64,000 bases of DNA from Nannocystis sp. (GTDB lineage Bacteria; Myxococcota_A; Polyangia; Nannocystales; Nannocystaceae): the NCBI RefSeq assembly GCF_016714285.1, contig NZ_JADJNN010000016.1, positions 124,001-188,000 on the forward strand, read 5' to 3'. This document shows positions 9,959 to 18,266 of this stretch, one piece after another (position 1 is the stretch's first letter; every line of letters begins with the position of its first letter). The notes under the pieces were generated by a model. That model was not told where the DNA came from and made no database searches. It saw only the letters and a program-made list of their open reading frames with translations. The position numbers and the translations under genes were made by a program.

Positions 9959-9959
<1 letters not shown>
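9916..9959. repeat. Four 11-bp tandem repeats ending in the RRM gene stop codon
   Basis: Units CAGTCGGCGAG, CAGTCGGCGAG, CAGCCGGCGAT, CAGTCGGCGAT, with a partial fifth unit entering the coding end of the RRM gene. Confidence 0.9.
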
Positions 9960-10543
<584 letters not shown>

Positions 10544-10950
10544 GGTGTCCTCTTTCTCTTCTCGTTCGCCGACCCCGCGGGTCGCAGTGTGATGGTCTCG
10601 CTCGCGGCCCCACGGTGTGTTGGGGCGTTCGCCAGCCTCGAGAGTTATCAGTGATCGTCGGCGCTGTCGACCGGTGCGGACGAGACAAGATCGCCGGAGG
10701 CGCGGCCAGGGCGCGGCGTTTCGGCCCGCCGCGCGAGCGCAGGGCCGCCCCCGCGTGCCGGGCTCGTGCCGGCTCGTGCCGGCCTCGCGAGCCGCGGCGA
10801 TCCCGGGTGGGGCCCGAGTTCGGGTTGGGTGGGCCCCATGGTGGCTCGGCGGGCGGGTGGGACCGGCGGGCCAGGGCGGCGGCCTCGCCGGGCACCGGGT
10901 GTGCAGGCGGTGCTGGCCCTGGCGACGCGAGCGCGTACCATGCGGGCGCC
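10544..10950. other. Intergenic region between divergent RRM and Uup genes
   Basis: 407 bp. Open in the Uup frame, but the translation is Arg/Ala/Gly-rich without ABC-F resemblance, so it is taken as non-coding. Holds the 5' leader of the RRM gene, a short CGTGCCGGCT triplication near 10755-10785 and TACCAT just before the Uup TTG. No RNA gene recognised. Confidence 0.6.
10936..10941 (+). promoter_or_regulatory. -10-like TACCAT, 9 nt before TTG start
   Basis: TACCAT, 9 nt, then TTG 10951. Supports the TTG as start of the ABC-F gene, where conserved sequence also begins. Confidence 0.5.
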
Positions 10951-12915
10951 TTGCCCATCGTCACTGCCAAGCACATCTCCCGCAGCTTCGGAGCCCGCCG
11001 CGTCCTCGAGGACATCAGCGTCACGGTCCACACTGGTGAGCGCGTCGGCCTCGTCGGCGTGAACGGCTCGGGCAAGAGCACGCTCGTGCGGATCCTCGCC
11101 GGACTCGACGTGCCGGACACCGGCGAGGTCGTGCATCGCCGCGGCGCAGCGATCGCGTACCTCGAGCAGGAGCCGCGCTTCCCGGAGGGGATGCGCGCGC
11201 GCGAGGCGGTGCTGGCGGGCCTGGGCGGCTGGTCGGAGGCCCGCGCGCGCCACCTGGCCGCCAGTGAGGCGCTCGAGCACGGCGAGCTGACGGCCGCGGA
11301 GGTCGGGCGCCTGGTCGCGGAGCAGAGCGCGGCGGCCGGCGAGATCGAGCGCCTGGGCGGGTGGGAGCGGGTGCACGAGGCGGAGGCGCTGCTGGATCGC
11401 CTGGGGGTGACGGACCCGGAGGTGATCGTCGAGCAGCTGAGCGGCGGGGAGCGGCGGCGGGTCGCGCTGGCCCGCATCCTGGCCCAGCGGCCAGATCTGG
11501 CGATCCTCGACGAGCCGACCAACCACCTCGACGTCAGCACGATCGAGTGGCTCGAGCGCTACCTCGACGAGCAATTCGCGGGGGCCCTGCTGCTCATCAC
11601 CCACGACCGCTACATCCTCGACCGGGTCTCGACCCGCACGATCGAGATCGACCGCGGCCACCTGCACAGCTTCGAGGGCGGCTTCGCGGCGTACCTCGAG
11701 GGCAAGGCGGAGCGGATGGCGCTGTCGCAGCGGACCGAGGCCAACCGCCAGAATTTTCTGCGCCGCGAGCTCGAGTGGCTGCGGCGTCAGCCGAAGGCGC
11801 GGTCGACCAAGCAGAAGGCCCGCATCGACCGCGCCCACGTGGAGATCGGCAAGGGGCCGCCGCCGGTCGAGCGCAGCCTCGACCTGCAGGTCCAGGCGGC
11901 GCGCAGCGGGAGCACGATCCTCGAGCTGCGCGGGGTCTCGCTGGCGGTGCCCGGGGCCGGGCCGGGGGCGGGCAGGTCGCTGGTCCGCGAGCTCAGCTTC
12001 GCGGTCCGCAAGGGCGAGCGCATCGGCGTGCTCGGGCCCAACGGCTGCGGCAAGACCACCCTCCTGCGGGCGATCACGGGGCAGCAGCCGCCCACGAGCG
12101 GGCAGGTCGTGCTCGGCAAGAACACGCAGCTGGCCTACCTCGACCAGACCCGCTCGGGCCTCGACGACAACGCGACGGTCTACGACAACATCGCCCAGAG
12201 CCGGCGCTCGCTCGAGGTCGACGGTCACCCGCTGGAGATCGGCCGCTACCTCGAGCGCTTCCTGTTCGACCCGCAGAGCTACGCGCAGAAGGTCGGCACG
12301 CTGTCGGGCGGGGAGCGGGCCCGGGTGGCGCTGGCCAAGCTGCTGCAGGGCAGCAGCAACCTGGTGCTGCTCGACGAGCCGACCAACGACCTCGACGTGG
12401 CGACCCTCGGGGCGGTCGAGGAGATGCTGATCGAGTTCGGCGGCACGGCGATCGTCGTCACCCACGACCGGTGGTTCCTCGACCGGGTGGCGACGGCGCT
12501 GCTGGTGTTCGAGCCGGACGGCAGGGTGACCCGGCACGAGGGCAACTACAGCCTGTACCTCGAGCTGAGCGCGCAGCAGAAGGCGCAGGAGGCCGAGCTG
12601 TCCGCAGGGACAGCCGCGAAGGCGAAGCTCGAGCGCGCGAGCAAGGCGGGTGAGGCGGGCAGCGGGGCGGGCGGCGGGGCGAAGAAGAAGGGGCTGAGCT
12701 ACGCGCAGCAGCGCGAGCTCGAGGCGATCGTCGGGCGCATCGAGAAGGCCGAGGCGGAGGTGGAGCTGCTGACGGCCCGGCTGGCGTCGCCGGCGGTGTA
12801 CGCCGAGGGGCACGCGGCGGTCGCGGCGGTCAACGACGCGCTGCGCGAGGCCCGGGCGCTGGCGCAGTCGCTGACCGCCCGCTGGGAGGAGCTCGAGGCG
12901 CGCAAGGACGCGTGA
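10951..12915 (+). CDS. uup: ABC-F ATPase, Uup-like
   Basis: 654 residues from TTG 10951, reading MPIVTAKHISRSFG. Two ABC domains without membrane segments: Walker A GVNGSGKST and GPNGCGKTT, signatures LSGGERRRVALARIL and LSGGERARVALAKLL, Walker B LAILDEPTNHLD and LVLLDEPTNDLD. A linker with KARSTKQKARIDRA lies between them, and a C-terminal coiled coil (GLSYAQQRELEAIVGRIE onward, about residues 580-654) is typical of Uup, which binds DNA or ribosomes and acts on branched replication intermediates or stalled translation. No upstream ATG gives a sensible N-terminus. ABC-F assignment is certain; the Uup subfamily rests on the C-terminal coil. Confidence 0.88.
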   Translation: MPIVTAKHISRSFGARRVLEDISVTVHTGERVGLVGVNGSGKSTLVRILAGLDVPDTGEVVHRRGAAIAYLEQEPRFPEGMRAREAVLAGLGGWSEARARHLAASEALEHGELTAAEVGRLVAEQSAAAGEIERLGGWERVHEAEALLDRLGVTDPEVIVEQLSGGERRRVALARILAQRPDLAILDEPTNHLDVSTIEWLERYLDEQFAGALLLITHDRYILDRVSTRTIEIDRGHLHSFEGGFAAYLEGKAERMALSQRTEANRQNFLRRELEWLRRQPKARSTKQKARIDRAHVEIGKGPPPVERSLDLQVQAARSGSTILELRGVSLAVPGAGPGAGRSLVRELSFAVRKGERIGVLGPNGCGKTTLLRAITGQQPPTSGQVVLGKNTQLAYLDQTRSGLDDNATVYDNIAQSRRSLEVDGHPLEIGRYLERFLFDPQSYAQKVGTLSGGERARVALAKLLQGSSNLVLLDEPTNDLDVATLGAVEEMLIEFGGTAIVVTHDRWFLDRVATALLVFEPDGRVTRHEGNYSLYLELSAQQKAQEAELSAGTAAKAKLERASKAGEAGSGAGGGAKKKGLSYAQQRELEAIVGRIEKAEAEVELLTARLASPAVYAEGHAAVAAVNDALREARALAQSLTARWEELEARKDA

Positions 12916-12999
12916 GCGACGGCTCGCGGGGCGGCGTCGGCGGTGGACCGTGCTTGCCCGGGCACTGAGCGCCTCGGCGACGGCTCGCGCGGGGCGGCG
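12916..12999. repeat. Direct repeat just after Uup stop, period 61
   Basis: 12916-12936 and 12977-12999 share GCGACGGCTCGCG-(CG)-GGGCGGCG, starting at the base after the TGA. A 10-bp palindrome TGCCCGGGCA lies between them (12955-12964). Confidence 0.8.
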
Positions 13000-13009
13000 A
13001 CGACGGGTG

Positions 13010-13015
13010 TACGCT
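13010..13015 (+). promoter_or_regulatory. -10-like TACGCT, 8 nt before start
   Basis: TACGCT, 8 nt, ATG 13024; chooses this ATG over the open frame from 12943. Confidence 0.5.
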
Positions 13016-13023
13016 GGTGGGCG

Positions 13024-14070
13024 ATGCGACTCGCCGGGTTCGCTGTGTTGTTCCTCGCCTGCTCTGGACCCGCGAGCGAGACGAGCGACGCGAGCAGCAG
13101 CGGCGGTCCGGTGAGCAGCACGACGCCGACCACCGGCGCGAGCGAGACCAGCGGCGGCGAGGCGGCGTGGGAGATCGGGCTGCAGCTGGACGGCGATCAC
13201 GGGGCGCTGCTCAGCGTGTGGGGGGCGGCGCCCGATGATGTGTACGCGGTCGGCGGCCAGCTCACGTCGGCGACCAGCTCGGTCGGGGCGCTGTATCACT
13301 TCGACGGGGTCGCGTGGACGCAGCAGGCGCTGCCCGCGGACACGCCGATGCTGCACTGGGTGTTCGGGGTCGAGGGCGAGCTGTGGGCGGTCGGGCGCGA
13401 CGGCACGGCGCTGCGGCGAGCGGGCGATGCCTGGGTCGCGACCGCGACCGGGGTGACGGAGATCCTCTGGGGCGTGTGGGGTCCGGGCAAGGATCTGCTG
13501 TGGACGGTCGGCGGTGATGGGGTCGACGACGCGCCGGTGCTGCTGCGCTGGGACGGCGCGGCGTGGGCCCCGGAGCTGCTGCCGGCCACCGGCGAGAGCA
13601 CCGGGCTGTTCAAGGTGTGGGGCAGCGGGGCCGCGGACGTGACGGCGGTCGGCGACCGCGGGCTGGCGCTGCACCACGACGGCGCGGCGTGGACGGTGCA
13701 GGACACCCACGACCTCGCGGACCTGATCAGCGTGTGGGGTCACGGGCCGGGCGAGCACCTGGCGGTCGGCGGGCGGGCCAATGGTCGGGTCGCGCGCTGG
13801 GACGGCGCGGCGTGGACGGGCGAGACCTTGGCGGTGCCGGGGCTCAGCGGGGTGTGGATGGCGGCGGACGGGTCGGCCACGGTGGTCGGGATGCAGGGGA
13901 CGATCGCCGAGCTCGCGCCGGGCAGCATGGTGTTGCAGCCGCAGGTGAGCCCGACCTACTTGTTGCTCCACGCGGTGTTCGGCTTCGCCGACGGCACGCG
14001 CTTCGCGGTCGGGGGCAGCCTCGCGGGACCGCCCCCGTACGTCGGCGTGATCGTGCAGCGGGGGCCGTGA
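13024..14070 (+). CDS. Seven-bladed propeller lipoprotein
   Basis: 348 residues from ATG 13024. Very short lipoprotein signal, lipobox F-L-A-C (Cys13), then a Ser/Thr/Gly linker. The rest is seven repeats of about 45 residues with the core V-W-G-x(4-6)-D-x-x-A-V-G: SVWGAAPDDVYAVGG, WVFGVEGELWAVGRDG, GVWGPGKDLLWTVGGDG, KVWGSGAADVTAVGDRG, SVWGHGPGEHLAVGG, GVWMAADGSATVVGM and AVFGFADGTRFAVGG, most followed by a W-D-G-A-A-W turn. Seven repeats fit a closed seven-bladed beta-propeller on the cell surface. Such proteins abound in myxobacteria; ligand unknown. Confidence 0.82.
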   Translation: MRLAGFAVLFLACSGPASETSDASSSGGPVSSTTPTTGASETSGGEAAWEIGLQLDGDHGALLSVWGAAPDDVYAVGGQLTSATSSVGALYHFDGVAWTQQALPADTPMLHWVFGVEGELWAVGRDGTALRRAGDAWVATATGVTEILWGVWGPGKDLLWTVGGDGVDDAPVLLRWDGAAWAPELLPATGESTGLFKVWGSGAADVTAVGDRGLALHHDGAAWTVQDTHDLADLISVWGHGPGEHLAVGGRANGRVARWDGAAWTGETLAVPGLSGVWMAADGSATVVGMQGTIAELAPGSMVLQPQVSPTYLLLHAVFGFADGTRFAVGGSLAGPPPYVGVIVQRGP

Positions 14071-14113
14071 GCGCGGTCCACCGTCGCGCGCGGGGTCTCG
14101 CTACAATCGCGGG

Positions 14114-14128
14114 GCACGGCCGCCGTGC
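14114..14128 (+). terminator. Short GC hairpin after propeller gene
   Basis: GCACGG-CCG-CCGTGC, perfect 6-bp stem, no T run. TACAAT at 14101-14106, just upstream, could be the -10 of the next gene, in which case the hairpin sits in that gene's leader. Confidence 0.3.
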
Positions 14129-14143
14129 AGGAGCTTGATCGCT

Positions 14144-14857
14144 ATGGTTGGGATACCGGTCCGACTTGGTTCTGTTCCGCTGGCACTGTCGGCGGCGCTC
14201 GGCTGTACGGTGAACATCAACAACGACCCGACCTCGCAGAGCTCGGACCCGACGAGCGGCGGGCCGGGCACGAGCGGGGAGACGCCGACCACCACGGACG
14301 CGCCGACGAGCGGCGGGACGGGGACCAGCGACCCGGGCACGAGCACGAGCAGCACCGGCAGCACGGGCAGCGATGAGACCGGCCCGGTGCTGCCACAGTG
14401 GTGCAACGGCTACAACCCGGACACCGCCGACTTCACGGTCCACAACAACAAGGACGAGTCGATCATGGACGGCAGCACGCTGGCGGCGGAGTGCGGCGGT
14501 CAGGGCTCGGTGATGATCCCGGTGTTCCCACACTTCGGCGGCTTCATGGCCGTCGCCGACTCCGTCACCTTCGACGTGATCCTGGACGTCGAGGGCTGGA
14601 ACCTCGGACCCAACGGCCACTTCTTCGAAGCGCTGGCGCACGGGCACGAGATCAACTGCGCCCAGGAGCAGGACACCTATTACGGCGGCTATTCGTACAG
14701 CTTCATCCCGATCTTCCCGCCCGACGGGATCCCCGACGTCAACGTGATCAACGGCGCGGCGGGTCACCTGCACCTGACGCTGCACACGCCCGACGGCGAC
14801 GTGCCCTTCGACGCCGATGTCGTGATGTCGGCGGCGATCGATCAGTGCGGCTACTGA
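14144..14857 (+). CDS. Lipoprotein with Ser/Thr/Gly linker, unknown C-terminal domain
   Basis: 237 residues from ATG 14144 (AGGAG 10 nt upstream; a TTG at 14135 is also in frame). Signal with lipobox A-L-G-C (Cys21), then a 50-residue linker rich in S, T, G, D and P. The C-terminal ~150 residues (from QWCNGYNPDTADFTVHNN) contain four Cys and many aromatic residues and are not a family I recognise. Convergent with the SGNH hydrolase gene, 16 bp apart. Confidence 0.72.
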   Translation: MVGIPVRLGSVPLALSAALGCTVNINNDPTSQSSDPTSGGPGTSGETPTTTDAPTSGGTGTSDPGTSTSSTGSTGSDETGPVLPQWCNGYNPDTADFTVHNNKDESIMDGSTLAAECGGQGSVMIPVFPHFGGFMAVADSVTFDVILDVEGWNLGPNGHFFEALAHGHEINCAQEQDTYYGGYSYSFIPIFPPDGIPDVNVINGAAGHLHLTLHTPDGDVPFDADVVMSAAIDQCGY

Positions 14858-14884
14858 GCGTCAGGGCTGGGCGTCAGGGGCTCG
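14858..14884. repeat. Short tandem repeat between convergent gene ends
   Basis: GCGTCAGGG at 14858 and again at 14871; the second copy carries the stop codon (TCA on plus) of the SGNH gene. Period 13. Confidence 0.6.
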
Positions 14885-15488
14885 GCGCGGGGTGGGCGGC
14901 GGCGAAGGCGGGCCACATGCGATCGAACCACACGGCGTGGCCGACCGCCGAGGGGTGGAAGCCGTCGGCGAGGAAGTACTCGGGGTGGTCGGTGAGCTGG
15001 GCCGCGGCGAACAGGTCGACCAGGGCGTAGCTGTGGTCCATCGCCAGCCGGCGCAGGCGCTCGTTGTACTCGATGATGCGGGCCTCGATCTGCCCGCGCG
15101 CGACGCCGAGGAAGCGCTCGGCGAGGCCGGCCGCGGGCGCGTGCGCGAGGTTCGGCAGGGTGCCCACGACCACCTTGCTGCGGGTGCGGTCGAGACGCTC
15201 GGCGATCGCGGCGAGGTTGCGGGCGAAGCGGGGCGGCTCCACGCCGCGCCACACGTCGTTGCCGCCGATGAACAGCGAGACCACGGTGGGCCGCGCGGCG
15301 ACGGCGGCCTCGAGCTGCGACTCGCGCACGCTCTGGCTGGTGCCGCCGTTGCTGGCGAGGTTGACGAGGCGGGCCGCCGGCTGCTGCGTCTGCAGGCGCG
15401 CGAACACGCGGGCGACGTAGCCGGTGCCCGCGGGCACGCCGAAGCCAGCGCCAGCGGAGTCTCCCAGGGCGACGTAGGTGATGCTCAC
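14874..15488 (-). CDS. SGNH/GDSL-type lipase or esterase
   Basis: 204 residues from GTG 15488. All SGNH blocks are visible: block I VALGDSAGAG with nucleophile Ser, block II Gly/Asn near LASNGGTSQS, block III GGNDVW, block V DGFHPS with catalytic Asp and His. Hydrolyses ester bonds of lipids or acylated glycans; substrate unknown. No signal peptide from the GTG start, so likely cytoplasmic. The frame extends to 15524, but TACCTT 8 nt before the GTG, and the family N-terminus, favour the GTG. Confidence 0.88.
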   Translation of the reverse strand: MSITYVALGDSAGAGFGVPAGTGYVARVFARLQTQQPAARLVNLASNGGTSQSVRESQLEAAVAARPTVVSLFIGGNDVWRGVEPPRFARNLAAIAERLDRTRSKVVVGTLPNLAHAPAAGLAERFLGVARGQIEARIIEYNERLRRLAMDHSYALVDLFAAAQLTDHPEYFLADGFHPSAVGHAVWFDRMWPAFAAAHPAPSP

Positions 15489-15496
15489 GGCGCGGC

Positions 15497-15502
15497 AAGG
15501 TA
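15497..15502 (-). promoter_or_regulatory. -10-like TACCTT, 8 nt before GTG start
   Basis: Minus-strand TACCTT, 8 nt, GTG of the SGNH hydrolase. Confidence 0.4.
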
Positions 15503-15514
15503 GGTCGCCGGGCC

Positions 15515-15615
15515 CTGCAGGCAAGCGAGGTCGGCGATCCGACGCCGTGGTTCGCGTGCATCGACGGCGTCGACTGCACCGGCCTCTGCAGGCAGGTCGG
15601 CGATCAGACGCCGCG
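15515..15615. repeat. Direct repeat copying HD gene 3' end, period about 66-70
   Basis: AGGTCGGCGATC-N-GACGCCG-N-GG occurs at 15528-15550 and 15593-15615, each preceded by CTGCAGGCA. The right-hand copy contains the stop codon (TCA at 15604-15606) of the HD hydrolase gene. Confidence 0.8.
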
Positions 15616-16158
15616 GGGGTAGGCGGCGATCTTGCTGCGCAGGCGGGCGAGGAGGTAGGGCGAGGCGGCCCCGAGCGCGTCGGCGATGGCGAGCGCCTCG
15701 GCCCCGTAGGCGGCGATCTTGGCCGGCTTCCAGTAGTGCGGCGGGGCCTTGAGGTTGTTGATGCGGTCGGCGAGCTTGACCAGCCACACCTCGCGCGGCT
15801 GCTGCTGGATCCGCCGCAGGCTGTCGGCCATCGCCTGGTCCTTGGGCAAGCTCGGGTCCTTGCTGAGGGCGCGCACGCCGGCGGCGACGGCGGGGCCGAA
15901 CTCGGCGGCGATGCTGGCCTCGTCGACGCCGCAGTCCTCGATGGTGTCGTGCAGGAGGGCGCACAGCACGGCGAGGTCCGGGTCGGCGACGGGCTCGCGG
16001 GCGACGGCCTGCATGACCTCGGCGGCGACGCAGGTGATGTGGGTGAGGTACGGGAGCTCGCTGCCGGGGAGCTTCTGGCCGAGGTGCGCGCGGGCGGCGA
16101 ACTCGGCGGCTTGCAGGTAGCGATCGGGGGACCAGAGCGGGTGATGCGATGCGGGCAT
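15604..16158 (-). CDS. SpoT/MESH1-like HD hydrolase
   Basis: 184 residues, a stand-alone HD domain. Motifs in order: an early His in LPYLTHITCVAAEVM, the metal-binding HD of LLHDTIEDCG (with the E-D pair typical of RelA/SpoT hydrolase domains), and VKLADRINNLK with the third Asp. Proteins of this size are MESH1-like and can hydrolyse (p)ppGpp or related nucleotides; no synthetase domain is present. Inferred: turns down alarmone or a similar nucleotide. Starts just after the stop of the upstream lipoprotein gene, so the two are co-transcribed. Confidence 0.85.
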   Translation of the reverse strand: MPASHHPLWSPDRYLQAAEFAARAHLGQKLPGSELPYLTHITCVAAEVMQAVAREPVADPDLAVLCALLHDTIEDCGVDEASIAAEFGPAVAAGVRALSKDPSLPKDQAMADSLRRIQQQPREVWLVKLADRINNLKAPPHYWKPAKIAAYGAEALAIADALGAASPYLLARLRSKIAAYPRGV

Positions 16159-16159
16159 G

Positions 16160-16696
16160 TCAGGTGGAGCTGCGGACGCCGTAGAGGGGGACCTCGGTGC
16201 GGCAGTCGATGGCCTCGTTGTTGTAGTCCCCCTGCGCGCGGCTGTGCAAGGTCGCCGAGAAGCGGTCTGCGCCGTTGAAGTCGCCGATCAGGTGGACATA
16301 GACGCTGATGTCGCCGAACACGCCGGCGAAGCCGTAGATGCCGGCGAGGTCGAAGTCGCCGTCGGCGTCGAGCGCCCCGGTGAGGCTCAGCAGCGCCGAC
16401 TCCTCGCTGAGCACGAGGTAGCCGTCGCTCTGGGTGAGCGTGACGAAGCCGCCGGCGAAGGCGAGCTTGGTCAGCTCGTTGTTGCAGAGGTCCATGCCGG
16501 CGACCGCGGGGCAGTCGCAGGCGGCGGTGGTGTCGACCGTGATGTCGTAGCGGCCGCTGCGGTCGTCGCCGCGCGCGTCACCCTCGGCCTCGGCGGCGTC
16601 GAGGATGACGGAGGGGTCGAGCGGGTCCTGCGGCTCGGTGGTGGTGCACGCGGAGAGCAGCCAGATGCCGAGCAGGGCGCGGCTGCAGAGGGGCAT
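16160..16696 (-). CDS. Lipoprotein, unknown function
   Basis: 178 residues from ATG 16696. Lipobox L-S-A-C (Cys17), then an acidic stretch and a beta-rich domain with a Cys cluster (ACDCPAVAGMDLCNN). No family recognised. In-frame GTGs exist upstream; TACGAT on the minus strand near 16793-16798 could be its promoter, giving a leader of about 90 nt. Directly precedes the HD hydrolase gene (1 bp between stop and ATG). Confidence 0.65.
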   Translation of the reverse strand: MPLCSRALLGIWLLSACTTTEPQDPLDPSVILDAAEAEGDARGDDRSGRYDITVDTTAACDCPAVAGMDLCNNELTKLAFAGGFVTLTQSDGYLVLSEESALLSLTGALDADGDFDLAGIYGFAGVFGDISVYVHLIGDFNGADRFSATLHSRAQGDYNNEAIDCRTEVPLYGVRSST

Positions 16697-16832
16697 CGTC
16701 GTGACGGCGGTGAGCGAGGGCAGGGAGGGGAGGAGCGTGTGCACGAGTTCTTTGCGGCGATCGATGGGCGCGGCCAGGTCAGGACGCCATCGTATCCGAG
16801 TCGGGCGGCCGCGGGGACCCGGGCCGCGACGG

Positions 16833-18011
16833 TCATGGCGCCTGTCCTGGGCGCAGGCGCGGGCGGCGTCGCAGGAGGACGAGCAGTGGCGCCAGGAGCG
16901 GCAGCGGGGCGGGGCCGCGGCACCCGCATCCGGGCTCACCCGCGGCCGGGTCGTCGCTGGTGTCCGGGCTGGTCGTGCTCGCGGGCGCGGGGCACTCGAC
17001 TTCTGCGTCGGCGGCGGGGTCGTCGACGCAGTAGTCGTAGCTCGTGGGCGGCGGTTCGTCGTCGACGCCGACCGGGGCCTCCTCGCCGGCCGGGGCGCTG
17101 CTGACCTGCACGCTGATCTCGCCCTGCATGAAGGCGATGAAGCGGCGATCCTGGGGATCGACGATCTCGGCGCGCAGGGTGAGGAACTCGCCGGCGAGCT
17201 CGGCGGGCGGCTGGAAGTCGAGGTCGACGGTGCCGCTGACCACCGGCATGTCGACGATGAAGGGGCTCCACGCGGGCTCGGCGATGTTGCGGCCGTGGGC
17301 GAGGGTGACGGTGGTGCCGGGCATCGCGTCGACGCACAGGCGCACGCGCATGACCTGGCCCTTCCACAGGAAGGTGTCGCGGTTGGCGATCGCCAGCGCG
17401 GGCGGGCTCGCGGCCGGATCGCTGGCGTCGTCGACGATCTTGAACAGGCCGTGGCGCGGCCACCAGGCGCTGCCCGGGGGCTCGTAGGTGTAGCCGCGGA
17501 CGAGGTAGGTGCCGACCGGGAGGTCGCGGGTGTCCCAGTCGACGCCGGGCCTCGCGGCGGCGCAGGTGATCGGCCGGTGCTCGCCCGGGGCGGTGATCAG
17601 GTGCCAGCAGCCGGCGTAGTCGGGGCTGTCCTCGAGGACATCTTCTGCGAACACAGGGTCGGGCGGGCCGAAGCCGGCGGCGATGTCTCGCTCGAGCTCG
17701 CCGCGGGTGTGCCAGCGCGGCACCGGGCGCGCCGCCGGGTCGCCGTGGCAGAACGCGAGCATCTGGTGGCTGCGGCTGTCGGCGGGCTCGTCCGCGCTGA
17801 GACAGACGTCGCTGTAGGGGATCGTGTAGCGCAGGTGGACGACGGGCTGGGCGCTGCGGTCGACGACGGTGAGGCAGTGCTCGTCCTGATGCAGCACCGG
17901 GGTGCGCGGGAGCAGGCCGTTGCCGGCGTGGGCCGTCGCGGGCGCGGCGAGCAGCAGGCCGAACGCGAGGCCGAGGCGGGCTCGCGGAGCGCGGACGGGT
18001 CGGCCACACAT
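16833..18011 (-). CDS. Secreted protein with MYXO-CTERM-like anchor
   Basis: 392 residues from ATG 18011. Signal peptide (LGLAFGLLLAAPATAHA) and a mature region with several Cys and beta-rich segments. The C-terminus is an acidic Pro/Ser/Asp linker, then EPGCGCRG, a short hydrophobic helix and RRRPRLR. Cys-Gly-Cys plus helix plus Arg cluster is the arrangement of MYXO-CTERM sorting signals, which direct myxobacterial proteins to the outer surface. Function of the body unknown. TATCGT 6 nt before the ATG. Confidence 0.75.
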   Translation of the reverse strand: MCGRPVRAPRARLGLAFGLLLAAPATAHAGNGLLPRTPVLHQDEHCLTVVDRSAQPVVHLRYTIPYSDVCLSADEPADSRSHQMLAFCHGDPAARPVPRWHTRGELERDIAAGFGPPDPVFAEDVLEDSPDYAGCWHLITAPGEHRPITCAAARPGVDWDTRDLPVGTYLVRGYTYEPPGSAWWPRHGLFKIVDDASDPAASPPALAIANRDTFLWKGQVMRVRLCVDAMPGTTVTLAHGRNIAEPAWSPFIVDMPVVSGTVDLDFQPPAELAGEFLTLRAEIVDPQDRRFIAFMQGEISVQVSSAPAGEEAPVGVDDEPPPTSYDYCVDDPAADAEVECPAPASTTSPDTSDDPAAGEPGCGCRGPAPLPLLAPLLVLLRRRPRLRPGQAP

Positions 18012-18017
18012 GCGCGG

Positions 18018-18023
18018 ACGATA
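18018..18023 (-). promoter_or_regulatory. -10-like TATCGT, 6 nt before start
   Basis: Minus-strand TATCGT, CCGCGC, ATG of the MYXO-CTERM-like protein. Confidence 0.5.
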
Positions 18024-18117
18024 GCCGGCGCCGCGGCGCCCGAGAAGCAGGAGGGACCGCGGAGCCGAAGTCGCGCGCAATGCTCCGTGCCCCGGTCCAG
18101 CGGCGCGGGCTCGTGGT

Positions 18118-18225
18118 TCGGGTACCGGCTGCGCGATGTGTAAGGCGTGAGGAGCGAGCGACACCCCGCGACCATGGGCCCAGCCCGCGGTCGGGTACCG
18201 GCTGCGCGATGTGTGAGGCGCGAGG
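18118..18225. repeat. 35-bp direct repeat, period 73, between divergent genes
   Basis: 18118-18152 and 18191-18225 match at 33 of 35 positions, sharing GGTACCGGCTGCGCGATGTG. Unlike most others in the window this pair is not at a gene 3' end. Confidence 0.9.
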
Positions 18226-18254
18226 CCGGGCTGGTGTGCTGGTGCTGAGCCGGG

Positions 18255-18260
18255 TAGGGT
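18255..18260 (+). promoter_or_regulatory. -10-like TAGGGT, 6 nt before GTG start
   Basis: TAGGGT, GGGCGG, then GTG 18267 of the PHP gene; favours this GTG over the ATG at 18294. Confidence 0.45.
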
Positions 18261-18266
18261 GGGCGG

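Noticed and set aside
10648..13971. A 1107-codon minus-strand open frame across the ABC-F gene
   Set aside because: Low-complexity antisense shadow; plus-strand ABC-F motifs are complete.
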